A DNA stretch of 64,000 nt from Erigeron canadensis (GCF_010389155.1 NC_057768.1:50032101-50096100), one strand, 5' to 3'. Positions 9,601 to 21,249 are shown, numbered from the stretch's first letter. Made by a program: numbers and translations. The notes: a model not told the origin generated them from the sequence alone.

Positions 9601-12367
9601 GAAAAAGAAAAGCGCACTAAGTAAATAAATATAAAATATTTATATATAGTGAAAAATAATAGTAAAAAAATCAAATGTCATTTATAAAACCAAATATCTT
9701 ACAAAAAATATAAACTTTTCAACCAAAAACTTCAAACTATTAGACTATTATAAACATATATATAAAAAAACATAATTTATTACATAAAAATAATATATAA
9801 ATATATATATATATATATATTAGATTATTTTGACCATTTTGACCGCGGTTGACCACAACAGTTGACCGTCGTTGACGGCCTTTTTCATGGTCGACTTGGG
9901 CCTAGGGTTTGAGGCGCTAGAGGTGCGCCTCGCCCGCCTTTTGCGCCTAGGCGCAAGAGGCGCTCGCCTTTGACAACCCTACTCTATGGCCTATCACCTC
10001 CTATGACCTATCACCCCACCATCTCACCGCCGCAAGGAGCGGGTACTTTGTCTCGTGCTATATGATCAGACTAGCAGGAAGTTGATTATCTGTTGTGGAG
10101 AATTAATATATTGCTACATGTGTAGATATATGAGAGTATAGGACTTACATTTGGCAATTTGAGATAACCACTGGGGGCCAAGTGATTCTGATCAAATCAA
10201 ACATTTATGAGTCCAAATTGTAGTAATAGAAATAGAGAAATCAAATTCACTGAAAGTAACGTCATTCAAGCTCCTCTTAGATGGATTCTACCTGGATAAA
10301 ATCACTATAGATCTCTAACTTGATAAGTGCATCGGCTATCATACAGAAAATCCCAGACTGCAAAATCATTAAAAACAATGAAAGCATCTTAAAAAAAACT
10401 CAACAAGAATCGACTGTGTAGGGATGAGTGTTATGCATGCAGCATTTATGCCACAAAAAAAGGAGGTGATACCAAGGGAACCACAACCTACTTGAAAAGC
10501 ATATTGTTGATCTGTAGCATTACATTCAACATATTTAAACTACAACATATTACGAGAACCGCCAATCTCATATACTATATGGCAGTCTGCACTCTACAGG
10601 TTACCCTTTTCTGGTAAATGATAAACAATCAAATGTTAAACAGACTCAAATCATACAAAGGATAACATTTGATACAACAGAGAGACTTCAGATCATATTA
10701 ATTGGGATGGCTACTAAAAGATGAATTCAGTTTATAATCTTTACATCCTTAACTTACATATCTTGGTACTTACACCACAAAGCGGCACTGAGGCTGTACC
10801 AGCATGAGGTCCTCCCAAGGAGACCAAATTCTTAACCTGTATTGGCAGAAGAGTACAATTAACAGCACAAGAAAATCTTAATACTAAATGGAGTAGAAAT
10901 CGATAACATTTTAGTGTTAAACGAACATATGGTGTAAGTGATATCCAAAAATGAACACAACATATCATAATTAAACTCCAGCAGAGGTTAATGTTTATTG
11001 AAACAATAATTAACATATGGTTTTAGAGTGGAAATTGGGCTTATACTGGGTTTGATGAGTTTGGGCTAGAAAAGTTCTTGACAATAAAAAGACTACACAT
11101 CATGACAACAGGTTATGTTAAGTGAATTGCTTCCAGCACCAAAAAAAAAAAGGCCACGAGCAGAGACTGTGGCAGTGGCATCATGGTTAATGCAAAGAAT
11201 AAACTAGGGAGTAAGCTATCAAAAAGCCAAACTTGCCTGAGGTCCGCCATCGCAAATTTCTACAACACCCCGGCCTATTAAATTCCCCTGTATGTAGAAG
11301 AGAAATTAGATAAAACATGTTGAAGCCGGTAAGGACAAACCAAAAGTGAACACTAGGAACGAATACATGCCAGGTTAGATTATAAAAGTAGTAGTTTGTA
11401 AGAGCCAAATCACAAACATTCGAGATAGTGAGTGAACATTACACAGTAAGAGGGCATATGAGGTATCAGATCAATCTAAAAGGAGCTCACAAAAATCAAA
11501 ACAAGAAGACAATCTAAAAACAAGGGACAATAGGGCATGGAAGCAGGTTCTAAAGCATACGTATGACTAGGGGACGCCGTCACTGGATAGTAAGGATTCT
11601 GGTGACGGCAAGCCATGTTTCCAGGGAGCTTCAGGCAATTGAAATAAGAAAACGTGGGGTACGGTCAACAATTTGTTTGTTTGATAAAGGAGGTGCAGTT
11701 GTTTTTTAGAGGAAAAGAATAGGAAGATGTTCACCTGTGAGAGACCAACTATGTTATAGCCATTGCGCAGTTGTTTCATTTTCTTCACCTGATTGCAAAC
11801 AGATTGAGTCTGAAAGAAACATGATTAAATAGATGAGTATGTAATTTAAAGAGAAGATGATACTGAGTAATTGTAGTTATAATCATCATATTGTATTTTG
11901 CCGTACCTGTTGCAGTAGGGGCATAAACCAGGAATCCCATGCTCCATTTCCAATTTCACTAACAATGTATAAGCAAGCAACAAGTTGGGTACGTAATTTT
12001 CAAGAATAAATTAAACGAGGGGGGGGGGGGGGGGGGGGGGGTTACGTACATACAAAATCCCTGAGAATTGGAAAGGTAAGTGAGTTCCTGAGTGAACTTT
12101 GTGATTCCTCTGTTTGAGCATTGATCTCCGATACCTATTACAGTAGTATTTATTATTAACATTAATATGATATATTTACTCATTAGCTAGCAAATCTCGA
12201 GCGGTGAGCAAATCAAAATCTCAATACATACTAACATGTTATACATACATACATATATAGAGAGAGATAGAGATAGAGATAGATAGTAGATTACCGTGTA
12301 ATACAATAAAAGGAAGAGAGCAAGACAAGGTGGGAAGGATGACCAGGATGAAGAATAAGAAGGTCAT
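6617..12367 (-). CDS. Palmitoyl-protein thioesterase, 11 exons
   Basis: Removes palmitate from cysteine of S-acylated proteins, normally in the vacuole/lysosome or secretory path. Exons (minus): 12367-12295, 12134-12050, 11958-11907, 11809-11735, 11287-11237, 10836-10774, 10357-10292, 10187-10149, 7280-7158, 7081-6989, 6889-6617; total 993 nt, 330 aa, all phases consistent. Residues 1-17 form a hydrophobic signal peptide (MTFLFFILVILPTLSCS). GIGDQCSN follows at 25. The nucleophile is Ser94 in GLSQGN, split by intron 4; probable Asp213 (FEQDTV) and His269 (SGNHLEIS) complete the triad by comparison with PPT1. SLGGPHAGTASVPLCG is a PPT signature. Intron 5 uses a GC donor (CAG|GCAAGT). Intron 2 has a run of 23 C just after the donor. 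Intron 8 (2868 bp) holds a PIF/Harbinger element and further repeats. The frame is intact, so it may still be functional. Confidence 0.88.
7716..7770 (+). repeat. 21-bp tandem repeat in leader of Myb-like gene
   Basis: TTCTTCACAACTCATTCCAT occurs twice in tandem (period 21) with a third partial unit, about 60-100 bases before the ATG of the Myb-like pseudogene, probably in its 5' leader. Confidence 0.7.
7821..8965 (+). pseudogene. Myb/SANT-like gene of PIF/Harbinger element, broken
   Basis: From the ATG at 7821 the frame gives a Gln/Asn/Pro-rich N terminus (MSNNENQNQ...). The reading then shifts near 7990 and continues as GHNWSEAQRMALAQAQIQAQ. A SANT/trihelix-like core follows (DTLLLARCW, DPVVGNCQT, KKVVEMFNN, NQIYGKWNKIKKG), then VKEFGAALKKVSEHDRQSG and QMVDAAVKLYKKQ. 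This matches the plant proteins often labelled Myb-like or 'glutathione S-transferase T3-like' that accompany Harbinger transposases. Defects: a frameshift near 7990, an in-frame TAG at about 8358 where the family has Trp (TGG), and further shifts near 8450 and after 8570. The C-terminal part ends about 8960. Not functional. Confidence 0.7.
9245..10030. repeat. Composite repeat in thioesterase intron 8
   Basis: Adjacent to the Harbinger element. The outer parts (about 9256-9517 and 9982-10025) share wording with the foldback element at 31 kb: a CTCAAAAACCGT-like block, GGCGGAGCCC, and CTATGACCTATCACCCCACCA. The middle is occupied by a MITE (9518-9981). No gene. Confidence 0.5.
9518..9981. mobile_element. 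hAT-like MITE
   Basis: The ends are inverted: left TAATTGTCAAAAGCGAAGGCG and right, in reverse, TAGGGTTGTCAAAGGCGAG, resembling hAT termini. Both terminal 150-base zones are rich in GGCGC/GCGCC words. The flanking 8 bases (CTCTGACA and CTCTATGG) agree only in the first four positions, so a target duplication is not proven. Confidence 0.45.
12019..12041. repeat. 23-base G homopolymer
   Basis: On the thioesterase coding strand this is C23, starting 8 bases inside intron 2 (donor GT at 12049-12048). Exact length may be affected by sequencing error. Confidence 0.9.
12260..12290. repeat. GATA/GA-rich microsatellite in thioesterase intron 1
   Basis: Imperfect AGAGAGAT/AGATAG repeats beside the first donor site. 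Confidence 0.7.
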
Positions 12368-12639
12368 TTAGCTTACCCTTTTTTATTTACCACACAAATC
12401 CAATCCAATCCAACTCCGGCATATAATTTAGCTTTGAGTCACTTCCTTTTTCTTTCGTCCGATCCAATTTTAGCAATTACAACGCATACGGTGCGATGGT
12501 GTAGTGGTTTAGGCGCCGGCGGTGATGACGACTGACCGGTAGTGGCGGTGGTGGATCGTAAAATCTAATATCAGGGTGACCTACTAAATACACCTAATTA
12601 CTAGCCTAACATTATTTTCCATAATCTTATTCCAATTTT

Positions 12640-12977
12640 ACCCTTGATATCTACTATTTCTATCTACTACTCCTTTATAATAATTATTAACCCCTATTTT
12701 AGGAAAGGTTAGAAAATAATTAGATAAGAAATTACTAGATTGTCCTTAATAAACAACCCTTAAGAAAAGGGTTATTAGATATTACCAAAATTACCCTTAA
12801 TGAATTAATTTATACTTTAAACTCTTATCTTCTAAAATATCACTATCACCATTGTATCAACTTACACGGTTAGACCACCCGACACCAATTGTCGATGTCA
12901 TCGATCACCACCCATCACCGACACCACTAAACCACCGTCGTCGTTACCGCTGCCGCATTGCGCGGGTACAATGCTAG
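12640..12977 (+). mobile_element. Helitron 3' portion
   Basis: Ends with hairpin CCGCATTGCGCGG, then GTACAATGCTAG|T. The last ~130 bases are rich in CACC/ACCACC and are related to 55900-56040, which has the same layout (TTATCTT..AAAATATC, then CACCACTCGACATCGCC). The left limit is uncertain. Confidence 0.55.
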
Positions 12978-12989
12978 TTAATATATGAA

Positions 12990-13570
12990 TCTTATCTTAA
13001 TCTTAATCTTAATCTTAATCTTAATATTAATATCAATATATACTATAAGACAGTTGAATTAATGACTTATTAACCGATCAAATCGCTCAATTTTATCAAA
13101 ATGACTTTTACTTATATCATCATTTAAATTAACTATGAATTAAAAATCATAATAATCATTATCCAAATATATTATTATATTATTATTTATATTATTTTGA
13201 AGAAAAAGTCTTATTAATTTATATTTTTTTGTTTTCCATTACACTTTTTAGCCTTGAATACTTAATTTATATTTATTTTTAACCATCAACTTGAGATATT
13301 TTTTTTAAATTTATAATCATTTAATTAGTTAAAAAAAATTCAATATATTAAATATTGTCTATAAAATTTATTTTCAAAACCTAATGACTTATTAACAAAT
13401 TGATTAGCCCCTTGCCGGAGTCATCATCAATTATGTGGTTTGGTGCAAAATCACCCCTTATAGAAACTAGATGGATGCCTGCGTGATGCGACGGTAACAA
13501 TACACGATGCGCGAAATATCATGACGACATTAATTTAAAACCAAACATTTACCTGCGCATTACGGCGGAT
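12990..13570 (+). mobile_element. Degenerate Helitron-like copy
   Basis: Starts with (TCTTAA)n at about 12992-13020 and then TATACTATAAG, TTATTAACCGATCAAATCGC, a diverged match to the 5' end of the 1874-3408 element. Near 13545 a GCGCATTACGGCGG motif resembles a decayed 3' hairpin. No clear CTRR end. Confidence 0.4.
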
Positions 13571-13828
13571 ACAATTAACACCGCAAAATAAGCCGATGGA
13601 CACCTGCATCCATATCTCTGAAACTACTAAGAACTTCTAAATCTGGTCTTGTACCATAAACATCAACCAAAAAATAGTAGGCCAATAGTGAAAACACACT
13701 ATGATTTATAGAAGATTACTCGTCTCTGCTTTAGTCTCTAATCATCTCCGCAGCCTAAATAGAACTACTTATGCTCTCCAGAGAAATTATGCTCTATGAT
13801 CCTCCAAATTTGGTGTTTGATGTGCATC

Positions 13829-14426
13829 TAGGGCTATCAATTTCGACCTAACCTGAAACCCAACCCGAAAAAAATCAGGTTAGGGTTGAGTGTTTTCGAC
13901 CCGTCAACCCACCAACTTGATTTTTTTTGGGTTGGGTTGTTGGGTTGTCAGGTCGACCCGCCAACCCAATATCTTTAAAATATTTGAATTATATATAATA
14001 GTTCATACTCCACATTACACTAATTCATACGTCATATTCTCATTTTTTATATTTCTAACCTAAAGTAACTTCAAATATGAAATAAAATGAGGATTCAAAA
14101 TTTTGTGAGATGATAAGTGATGTAGGATGAGGCGGTAAGTTTGTTAACTTTGTGCCAAGTATTAACAATACCCTCGTATTTCTTTCTTTTTTGTACCCTT
14201 CGTTTTCGGCTTACACCATCAATGATAAAGTTTTATATTGGTTGATTTATTCCATTTTATATTTATATATATTTGTTTCTCAGGTCACATGGGTTGGGTC
14301 ATGGGTTGGCGGGTTGTGGGTCAGGGTTGAAATTTCTGACCTGAAACTTTTAGTGGGTTGGGTTAGGGTCGGAGTTTTTCAACCCACCAACCTGAACCTG
14401 CCAACCCGAACCCATTGACAACCCTA
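13829..14426. mobile_element. hAT-type MITE
   Basis: The 598-bp element has inverted ends (left TAGGGCTATCAAT, right in reverse TAGGGTTGTCAAT) and 8-bp flanks TGTGCATC / TGTGTATC, differing at one base, as expected for an old hAT target duplication. Both ends are filled with GGGTTGGGTT / CCAACCC words that would fold back. No transposase. Confidence 0.75.
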
Positions 14427-14434
14427 TGTGTATC

Positions 14435-16316
14435 ACATATTACTGCACCATAAGGGAAGGACCACACATGTGCTTGATATAAGTAGACATTAGTAAACAT
14501 TTCAGCATGCAAGATCACTAAGGTTAGGTGCTCCATTGTAAACATAATATCCCTACTTGTGGTAACACGTTTTAATATCCATCCCGTAAACAAAAAAAAT
14601 ATCGGATCTTGATGCTTTGATTTTGAGACTTTTCTTGCTTGACCCGAGAGTTTCAACGCATTTCTTGAGAAATTTGAACAAGTAAACAAATAGATGGTTG
14701 GTTGATATGAAAGGTCGGTCCAAGAATGAATATGGAGTTCATTATCGTCATATTCATAAAAAAAAGTTTAACATTTAAGAATCTACATTTAGATAAACGA
14801 CGTGTTTACTACAACTGGAAATAATGCATCACCATACAAAGAATTCTACATTTATTTTTGATATTCTACTATTTTACATGCAATTTTATGTAAAGAAAGA
14901 CGATATAATTTAAATACAAAGAATTGAAATATGAAGAATATTGGGAATGCCACTGCCGAAATTACCGCTAACCCCCCTACACCTTTACATTGTCAAATGA
15001 AACTTTCACTATGAACCTAAAAACCAATCCAGGGTAAAGATAAGGTCTCCGAACACAAACCAAACCAGCAAAAAGCAAATTAACAACCGATGATTATGAT
15101 ATATTGATGAATAATTATATTGAATGTTACCAATAATCATTGGGGCAATTGGATAGCTCGTTGATGTAACAACGAAAGAAATCTTTTTTGCAGTTTACAT
15201 GTTGCACATCAAGTCATCAAGTGTTTGATATATTGCTTCAAGAAAGAAAAACTCAAATTGTCAAAGATTCCTTTCAAGAATAAATTAAATGAAAAACTTG
15301 GAAAATTTTTATCTTTAATTACCTGTTTTTTCAGGCCATAAATCGATTGAATATAAAAAAGGGGCGATTACAAACCACCAATGAAAATATAACGGAACCA
15401 CCGATGGATAAAGATCTGATTAAATACAAATGGATGGTGGCTGTGATTAGAGCAGCGACGGTGATGATGTTGGTAATTGATGACGGCAATTTTAGTATCC
15501 TCTCTTAGATGAAGGTTCCTTTGAGATGGATTCAGGAAGCCAATAATTAGCTCATTAGAGATATGAAAACAAAATGTTTTGTAATCAAAAAAACAATCAC
15601 AAAAAGTTCGGTTTATGATAATAATGTTGTTGTTACCTTAAGAAACGATCATCGACATCGATACATAAGTTGTGAAAATTTAAAAAGATATAAAAATGCA
15701 AATAAAAATTAAGGGTATAAATAAAACGTAGATGAGAACAGATTCTGGGTTGATAAAACAATATCTAATTGCAGTGGTTAAAATAAAACCAAAATCTTCA
15801 ATATCAACAAAACTCCTAAATCAAAAATGAACAAAAACGCAAAATATTTAGAACCCAACGATTAAATTAAAAAACATATCTATTAACAAACATTGACATG
15901 ATTTGCAGTAGCTTTAAACCTTGAGGAAGGTATACAAAATAGTTTTCTTTAAATTGGGTTTTGAATTTCGAATTGAAAGTTGAGAGTGAATCATCCAGAT
16001 TGAAAGTCCCAAGGGGAGTTAAAACTTAAAACGCTTTTAATACATTGTGCATTAAGATCAATGACCTGTTTTAAGTTCACAAAATACCAGGACTGCCTCT
16101 CAAGTATGCTTATAAATAGATAATAGAGAAGGGTAATATAGTATTTTTCCAACTAATTTTTTTCTAACATTTACTAAAAATGGAAAATGGAACGGGAACA
16201 ATTATAATAAAGGAGTAATAGATAGATTTATAACGTTTAAGAGTATTATTAGTCGTTTTTCAATAAATAAGTTGGGAGAGGGAGAGAGATACAGTGGAAT
16301 AAACCTGTTTGTCTGG
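14435..16316. other. Upstream region of SF1
   Basis: About 1.9 kb without recognisable coding sequence or transposon ends; contains the promoter and 5' leader of the SF1 gene. The last 60 bases are GA-rich (GGGAGAGGGAGAGAGA), typical of plant 5' leaders. Confidence 0.4.
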
Positions 16317-18365
16317 ATGGATTCCGAAACCCTAATAGTCGATTCAGCAGCAGCAGCAGCAGCAGCAGAAACCCTAATAGTAGATGGAAAACCCACCCTG
16401 ATATCCGTTGAAGATATCAACGGCAAAAGGAGAAGGCGTAGCAGGTGGGAGCCCACGGCGGTTGATGATAATAGTACCGGGAAGAAGAGGAAGTCTCGTT
16501 GGGCAGATGAGGAACCTGCAGGATTTCAGTTGCCTGATTTCATGAAAGACTTCACTATAGATTCTGATCCTGAAGTTCAAGCCTTGAATGCACGGCTGAT
16601 GGAGATCAGTAGGATCTTACAATCTGGTCAACAGTTGGATGACCGCGTTGTCGAAAACAGGTCTCCTTCGCCTGATCCCATTTATGATAATATTGGCACC
16701 AGGATTAACACACGTGAATACAGGGCCCGAGAAAGGCTCAACAAAGAAAGGCAAGATATTATTTCTCTTATTCTCAAACGAAACCCTTCTTTTAAACCCC
16801 CTTCTGATTACAGACCTCCTAAACTCCATAAGAAACTCTTTATCCCTATGAAACAATATCCCGGCTATAATTTCATTGGTCTTATTATTGGCCCTAGAGG
16901 TAACACCCAAAAACGTATGGAAAAAGAGACCGGCGCTAAGATTGTCATTCGTGGCAAAGGCTCCGTCAAAGAAGGCCGCTTTGGAGGACAGAAGCTGCAA
17001 CGCTCTTCTGATTTCAAATACGATCCTTCCGAAAACGAAGATTTACATGTTCTGGTTGAAGCAGAAACCCAGGAAGGACTTGATGCCGCTGCAGGTATGG
17101 TTGAAAAGCTTTTGCATCCTGTTGATGAAGGCTTGAATGAACATAAGAGGCAGCAACTTCGTGAGCTTGCTGCTCTCAACGGTACTATTAGAGATGACGA
17201 GTATTGTAGGCTCTGTGGTGAACCAGGGCATCGTCAGTTTGCTTGTCCCTCTCGCATGTCCACTTTTAAGAGTGATGTACTTTGCAAGATATGTGGTGAT
17301 GGTGGACACCCGACAATCGATTGTCCTGTCAAAGGGACTCATGCTGGAAAGAAAATGGATGACGAGTATCAGAGTTTCTTGGCAGAACTTGGGGGAACAC
17401 TACCAGAGGGTGTTACAAGAAACACCACCACCCCATTGCCCATCACCATTAATACTCGTAATATTGATGATGATGATAATGCTCATTCTCTTCCATGGAG
17501 CTCTTTGTCTGCGCATCCTGGTCTCGGAAGCAACGCTGCATCATCAAAGATGATGATGATGTCAACTGGTGCTGGAATTATGGGTAAAGAAATCGATGAT
17601 ACAAATCTATATATTGGTTACCTTCCTCCGACTCTCGAGGACGATGCCCTGATACGATTATTTTCACCTTTTGGGGAAATAGTGATGGCAAAAGTTATTA
17701 AAGATAGGGTAACTGGTTTAAGTAAAGGCTATGGCTTTGTAAAGTATTCTGATATATCTCAGGCGAATCAGGCCATTGCAAGCATGAACGGTTATCGTAT
17801 TGATGGAAGAGTAATTGCAGTTAGAGTTGCTGGAAAGCCACCCCCACCAACCTTACCCCCTGGTGCACCTGCCTCTACTAATTATCCTGGTGGATATCCA
17901 TCTCAGATGGCACCTCCTCCTCCTCCTCCTCCTCATCCGGTCAGTTATGCTCCTCCTTGGGGACCACCACCGCCTTATGCTTCTCGTCCCTCTCCTGGGT
18001 ATATGTCGTCATCCTACCCAGGTACAGGTCAACATTATGGTGTTCAATACCCTCCTCCTCCTCCCCCGCCGCATCATAACAACAGCATGACATCGACAAC
18101 TACTGATCCCCATCCTCCTGGTGGATTGCATTCTCAAAATACAAAATCCCCATCCATGTCTGGGACAATAACAAACAATCAAACTGTATATCCTTCAGCC
18201 TACTCTTCTTATTACAGTTTACCTTCACCACTTGCTTCTCATTCGCTAGTGGTTGACCAGCAAAACTTTCAAAGCACCCCTTGGTCTTCAAATCCACCTG
18301 CAGACCAAACTACTACTTATTCCACAGACCCTGAGTATGACAAGTTTATGGCCGAGATGAGATGA
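16317..18365 (+). CDS. SF1: Splicing factor 1 / branchpoint-binding protein
   Basis: Recognises the intron branchpoint in early spliceosome assembly, in the nucleus. The ATG at 16317 (MDSETLIVD) is chosen over the in-frame ATG 45 bases upstream because the extra residues look like leader. It is 682 aa with no intron. Order: Lys/Arg-rich motifs KRRRRSRW and KKRKSRW (~36-62, where SF1 carries its U2AF-binding ULM); helix-hairpin (~80-160); KH-QUA2 domain (~170-270) with [15 protein letters not shown]; two CCHC zinc knuckles ([14 protein letters not shown] ~296, [14 protein letters not shown] ~321); an RRM (~428-503) with YIGYLPP and [10 protein letters not shown], which is the plant version of this protein; and a Pro/Tyr-rich tail ending in DKFMAEMR. 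Seven GCA codons encode poly-Ala at 10-16, flanked by two copies of ETLIVD. The frame is intact and probably functional. Confidence 0.95.
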   Translation: MDSETLIVDSAAAAAAAETLIVDGKPTLISVEDINGKRRRRSRWEPTAVDDNSTGKKRKSRWADEEPAGFQLPDFMKDFTIDSDPEVQALNARLMEISRILQSGQQLDDRVVENRSPSPDPIYDNIGTRINTREYRARERLNKERQDIISLILKRNPSFKPPSDYRPPKLHKKLFIPMKQYPGYNFIGLIIGPRGNTQKRMEKETGAKIVIRGKGSVKEGRFGGQKLQRSSDFKYDPSENEDLHVLVEAETQEGLDAAAGMVEKLLHPVDEGLNEHKRQQLRELAALNGTIRDDEYCRLCGEPGHRQFACPSRMSTFKSDVLCKICGDGGHPTIDCPVKGTHAGKKMDDEYQSFLAELGGTLPEGVTRNTTTPLPITINTRNIDDDDNAHSLPWSSLSAHPGLGSNAASSKMMMMSTGAGIMGKEIDDTNLYIGYLPPTLEDDALIRLFSPFGEIVMAKVIKDRVTGLSKGYGFVKYSDISQANQAIASMNGYRIDGRVIAVRVAGKPPPPTLPPGAPASTNYPGGYPSQMAPPPPPPPHPVSYAPPWGPPPPYASRPSPGYMSSSYPGTGQHYGVQYPPPPPPPHHNNSMTSTTTDPHPPGGLHSQNTKSPSMSGTITNNQTVYPSAYSSYYSLPSPLASHSLVVDQQNFQSTPWSSNPPADQTTTYSTDPEYDKFMAEMR

Positions 18366-18791
18366 AGCTATCCAGTGTCACTTCAACCACTGTAAGTATG
18401 CACCATATTTTCCAGCATTCCTGCTTTATCATATCCCGTTAGGAATTGGTAGCTACTTAGGGTTTTTTACTTGTACAGTTTTTCAGACGAAATGTATATC
18501 ACACATCCTATCAGCTTTAGCTTCTTATAGATTTATGTTAGATATATGACAATCTTAAGATATGCTCATGAAAGGTATGTTAGAAATTTGGTGCAAGGTA
18601 GCTATTATCCTTCGCTAATTAACTAATGTGAGTGGTTGATTTTTTTGTCATACGTTTCATTTGCTATTATGTACTGTCGTACACTACTATAGTTGAATCA
18701 TAGTTTAGTAATTATTTTTCTCCCACTCTTACGTACAATATTATCATAAGATGTTTACCCAAATTAATGTTTAATTGGACCGGGGAGTAGA
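18366..18791 (+). other. SF1 3' flank, possible spliced 3' UTR
   Basis: ACT|GTAAGTATGC at about 18390 is a strong donor soon after the stop codon, so an intron in the 3' UTR is possible; no acceptor could be fixed. No other gene seen. Confidence 0.35.
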
Positions 18792-19751
18792 CTAAGTAGT
18801 TAAGGACAAAAATTTCGGTGTTTCTGTCAAACACTGGTATGCGAAATTTCGGTTTTTTTGGTGGTATTCCGGTGGTATTTCGGTAATTTTAAATATTAAT
18901 ATTTATATTTTTATATATAAATTTTTATGTTTTATATAACATATCTATAGTTATTTAGTAAAAAGTGGTTAATATTAATTACTTTAAAAGTATATATATT
19001 TATTTATACATTACAATTACAATAAAGTAATAAAATGCTATTCCTACCAAGTTACTAATTTGGAGTGTACCATTAGAAATTTGGAATCTAGCACAAATAT
19101 TAATTAAAAAATGGTATTATAGTAACACAAGTTATATCATGGAAATATTGGTTTTTCTTTTTGGAATCCAGCACATTGACATGACCACGTGGCTTTTAAC
19201 AGTCAACAAATTCAGTCAACAAATTCACTGTCATTCACACTTCAATCCAAACATATTTTACAAATCTTCAAACACACACTCCGATTCCACCATCATCGGA
19301 GACCACTATGGCCGGAAACACGGACCACCACCAACCATCGCACATCGGAGACCATTATGGCTTCATAGATGACAGGTCTGCCTCCTCCCCTCCCCCTTCT
19401 CTCTCTATATTCTTCTCTTTATCCACCACCATCTCCACCGGCATGGCCATTTTTCAGCCGGTTGACCACCACTGACCACCGCCAACATAATCGTTTCCTC
19501 CAGCCACCAATTTTACAACCTTGCTTCCACCTTATTCTCCCTTGTTTTATCATGTTTGGCCCAAAAAAGTAAAAAAAAAACAAAAAAAAGACCCGGTAAA
19601 ACCACTTGTACCACTGAAATTGAGAAGCAAATTTCGGTCAATACCGCTGAAAATCTCGGAAATGAAATCCTAACCGGAATTTGAAACCGAAATGATGTTC
19701 ATGCACCGAAAACAGGTATACCACCGGTATACCACCGAAATTGATAACATA
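18792..19751. mobile_element. Possible non-autonomous DNA transposon
   Basis: 960 bases flanked by the 9-base direct repeat GGGAGTAGA (18783-18791 and 19752-19760). Both ends contain inverted AATTTCGGTG words and clusters of GGTGGTATTCCGG / ACCACCGGTATACC. The interior has C-rich sequence at 19260-19500 but no convincing protein. The long direct repeat suggests a MULE-like target duplication; terminal inverted repeats are weak. Confidence 0.4.
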
Positions 19752-19760
19752 GGGAGTAGA

Positions 19761-20972
19761 TAGTCATTTTGCCTGAATGCACCTGTGACTTTCTGTCTTC
19801 TCCAATATATTTGTTCTTAGAAGAATAAAGACCTTGAACCCTGGTTTCTCAATTTAGTAGCCCATGCCCATCATGTCTTTACCACATAGTTTAAGTCAGT
19901 TTTTTCCCTCTTTATGTTTCTGGATTTTGTAGACAAGATATGGTATAAACTCTGAATCATTCTGTTGTGCAAAATGCCCAAATATAATCATAAATTTGTA
20001 AGTTCGTGTTGAGAAGCACCATATTGAAATGTTTGAAATGAAACTTGATTTGGGGCATAGTCATATACCGTTAAAATCTTTATAAGATGAAGTATATGCA
20101 TACACATGGTCGTTTAATTATATGAGTAACTTCTAGTACACAAGATTAATGTTATGCATCATATTACTAAGACGCCCAAAGGTGAGGTTTTTGAAAATGT
20201 GTAGTTTACTTTTTGGCCACAATTAAGAAAGGTTTTGTGCGGAGAGGGTGCTTTGCATACATCAGGTAGATTAGTGATGGCGGTTGTTGATCCTCGATAC
20301 CATGGCCAAAAAAATGAAATAACTACACCATCTTGATACATGCTGGAGCTCTGATGCAAGCTAGAAGTTCACTGTGTGTTGGTATCCATGGCAGATCCTA
20401 TTAGCAGTAAAGGCTAACTGATGTTCCTCTTCCCTGACAAATACCTTTGCTAATTTTATTTGAATATGATCTAACTGCTTCCGTTATTTTTCTGAAAGAC
20501 TGTTTCATTACTTTTGTTAAAAGTTAACAATGAGTTTCCATGTCTATGTTTAATGAAATTTTTAGGTTAGTGCTACTTATGTGGCTAATTGACTACTTTC
20601 TTGCAAGTTAAAAATGGATCTTATTATAATTTTGACGACTACAATCTAATTTTCGAAAACAAAAAGGCAGGAAAATGCCATAGGTGATTTTTTTTGGTAT
20701 CTGTGCTTTATGAGCGATTATTTGTCCTAAAATTTTGGAAAAAGAACTCAAGAGTGACCATGTGTTACCTGGGGGTGTCCATATGACTAGTTTCTGTGCT
20801 TCTTTTTTACCGTTAAGTGTATCAGTTAGATTCCTAGCTTTGCGCACAACGCATATGACCTTTGGATAACCTGTAAACACTTATGTTTTTGTCTCGTATC
20901 CTGAGGGTGCATGCATATATGTAGATTTGGTTCATTTGTAAAACTTTGCTAGTTTTTGATGCATTTTCGACG
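19761..20972. other. Intergenic, unassigned
   Basis: About 1.2 kb of unique-looking sequence, less AT-rich than the Helitron areas, with no recognisable domain in any frame. It could be transcribed sequence downstream of SF1. Confidence 0.3.
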
Positions 20973-21249
20973 TGCAATCAAATGGCTCAATGCTAAAAGA
21001 TTAAATCAAAGACCAGAAACATTGACAAAACGTCAATTTTCATATAAACTCAATAATATTCAACTGAGTTTTACAATCACCAATACCTCTATAAATATAA
21101 ATCTAGACTCACTAAAATGGGTAGCAAAATAAACAAATACGAGTATAAAGAAACAAAATAAAACACCAATAAAAATAAAGATAATTTTGGAATATAAAAT
21201 CAAACATAATAATACTCATTATTTCTTCCGAATCGGGCTTTATACTCCA
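20973..21249 (-). repeat. LTR (3' copy in element direction)
   Basis: Closely matches 22420-22697. On the minus strand it starts TGGAGTATAAAGCCCG and ends GATTGCA, next to the polypurine tract at 21250-21266. Confidence 0.75.

Noticed and set aside
11959..12183. Minus ORF with poly-proline
   Set aside because: The prolines are translation of the C23 run in intron 2; only the part before the GTACGT donor is exon 2 of the thioesterase.
12992..13020. TCTTAA tandem repeat as telomere-like sequence
   Set aside because: The unit is not the plant telomere TTTAGGG and it sits at a Helitron-like start; simple microsatellite.
16374..17342. Several minus-strand and other-frame ORFs inside SF1
   Set aside because: All lie within the strong SF1 coding frame and have no recognisable domains; antisense shadows.
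20158..20359. Minus-strand 66-codon ORF
   Set aside because: No domain, no neighbouring exons, composition like the surrounding intergenic DNA.
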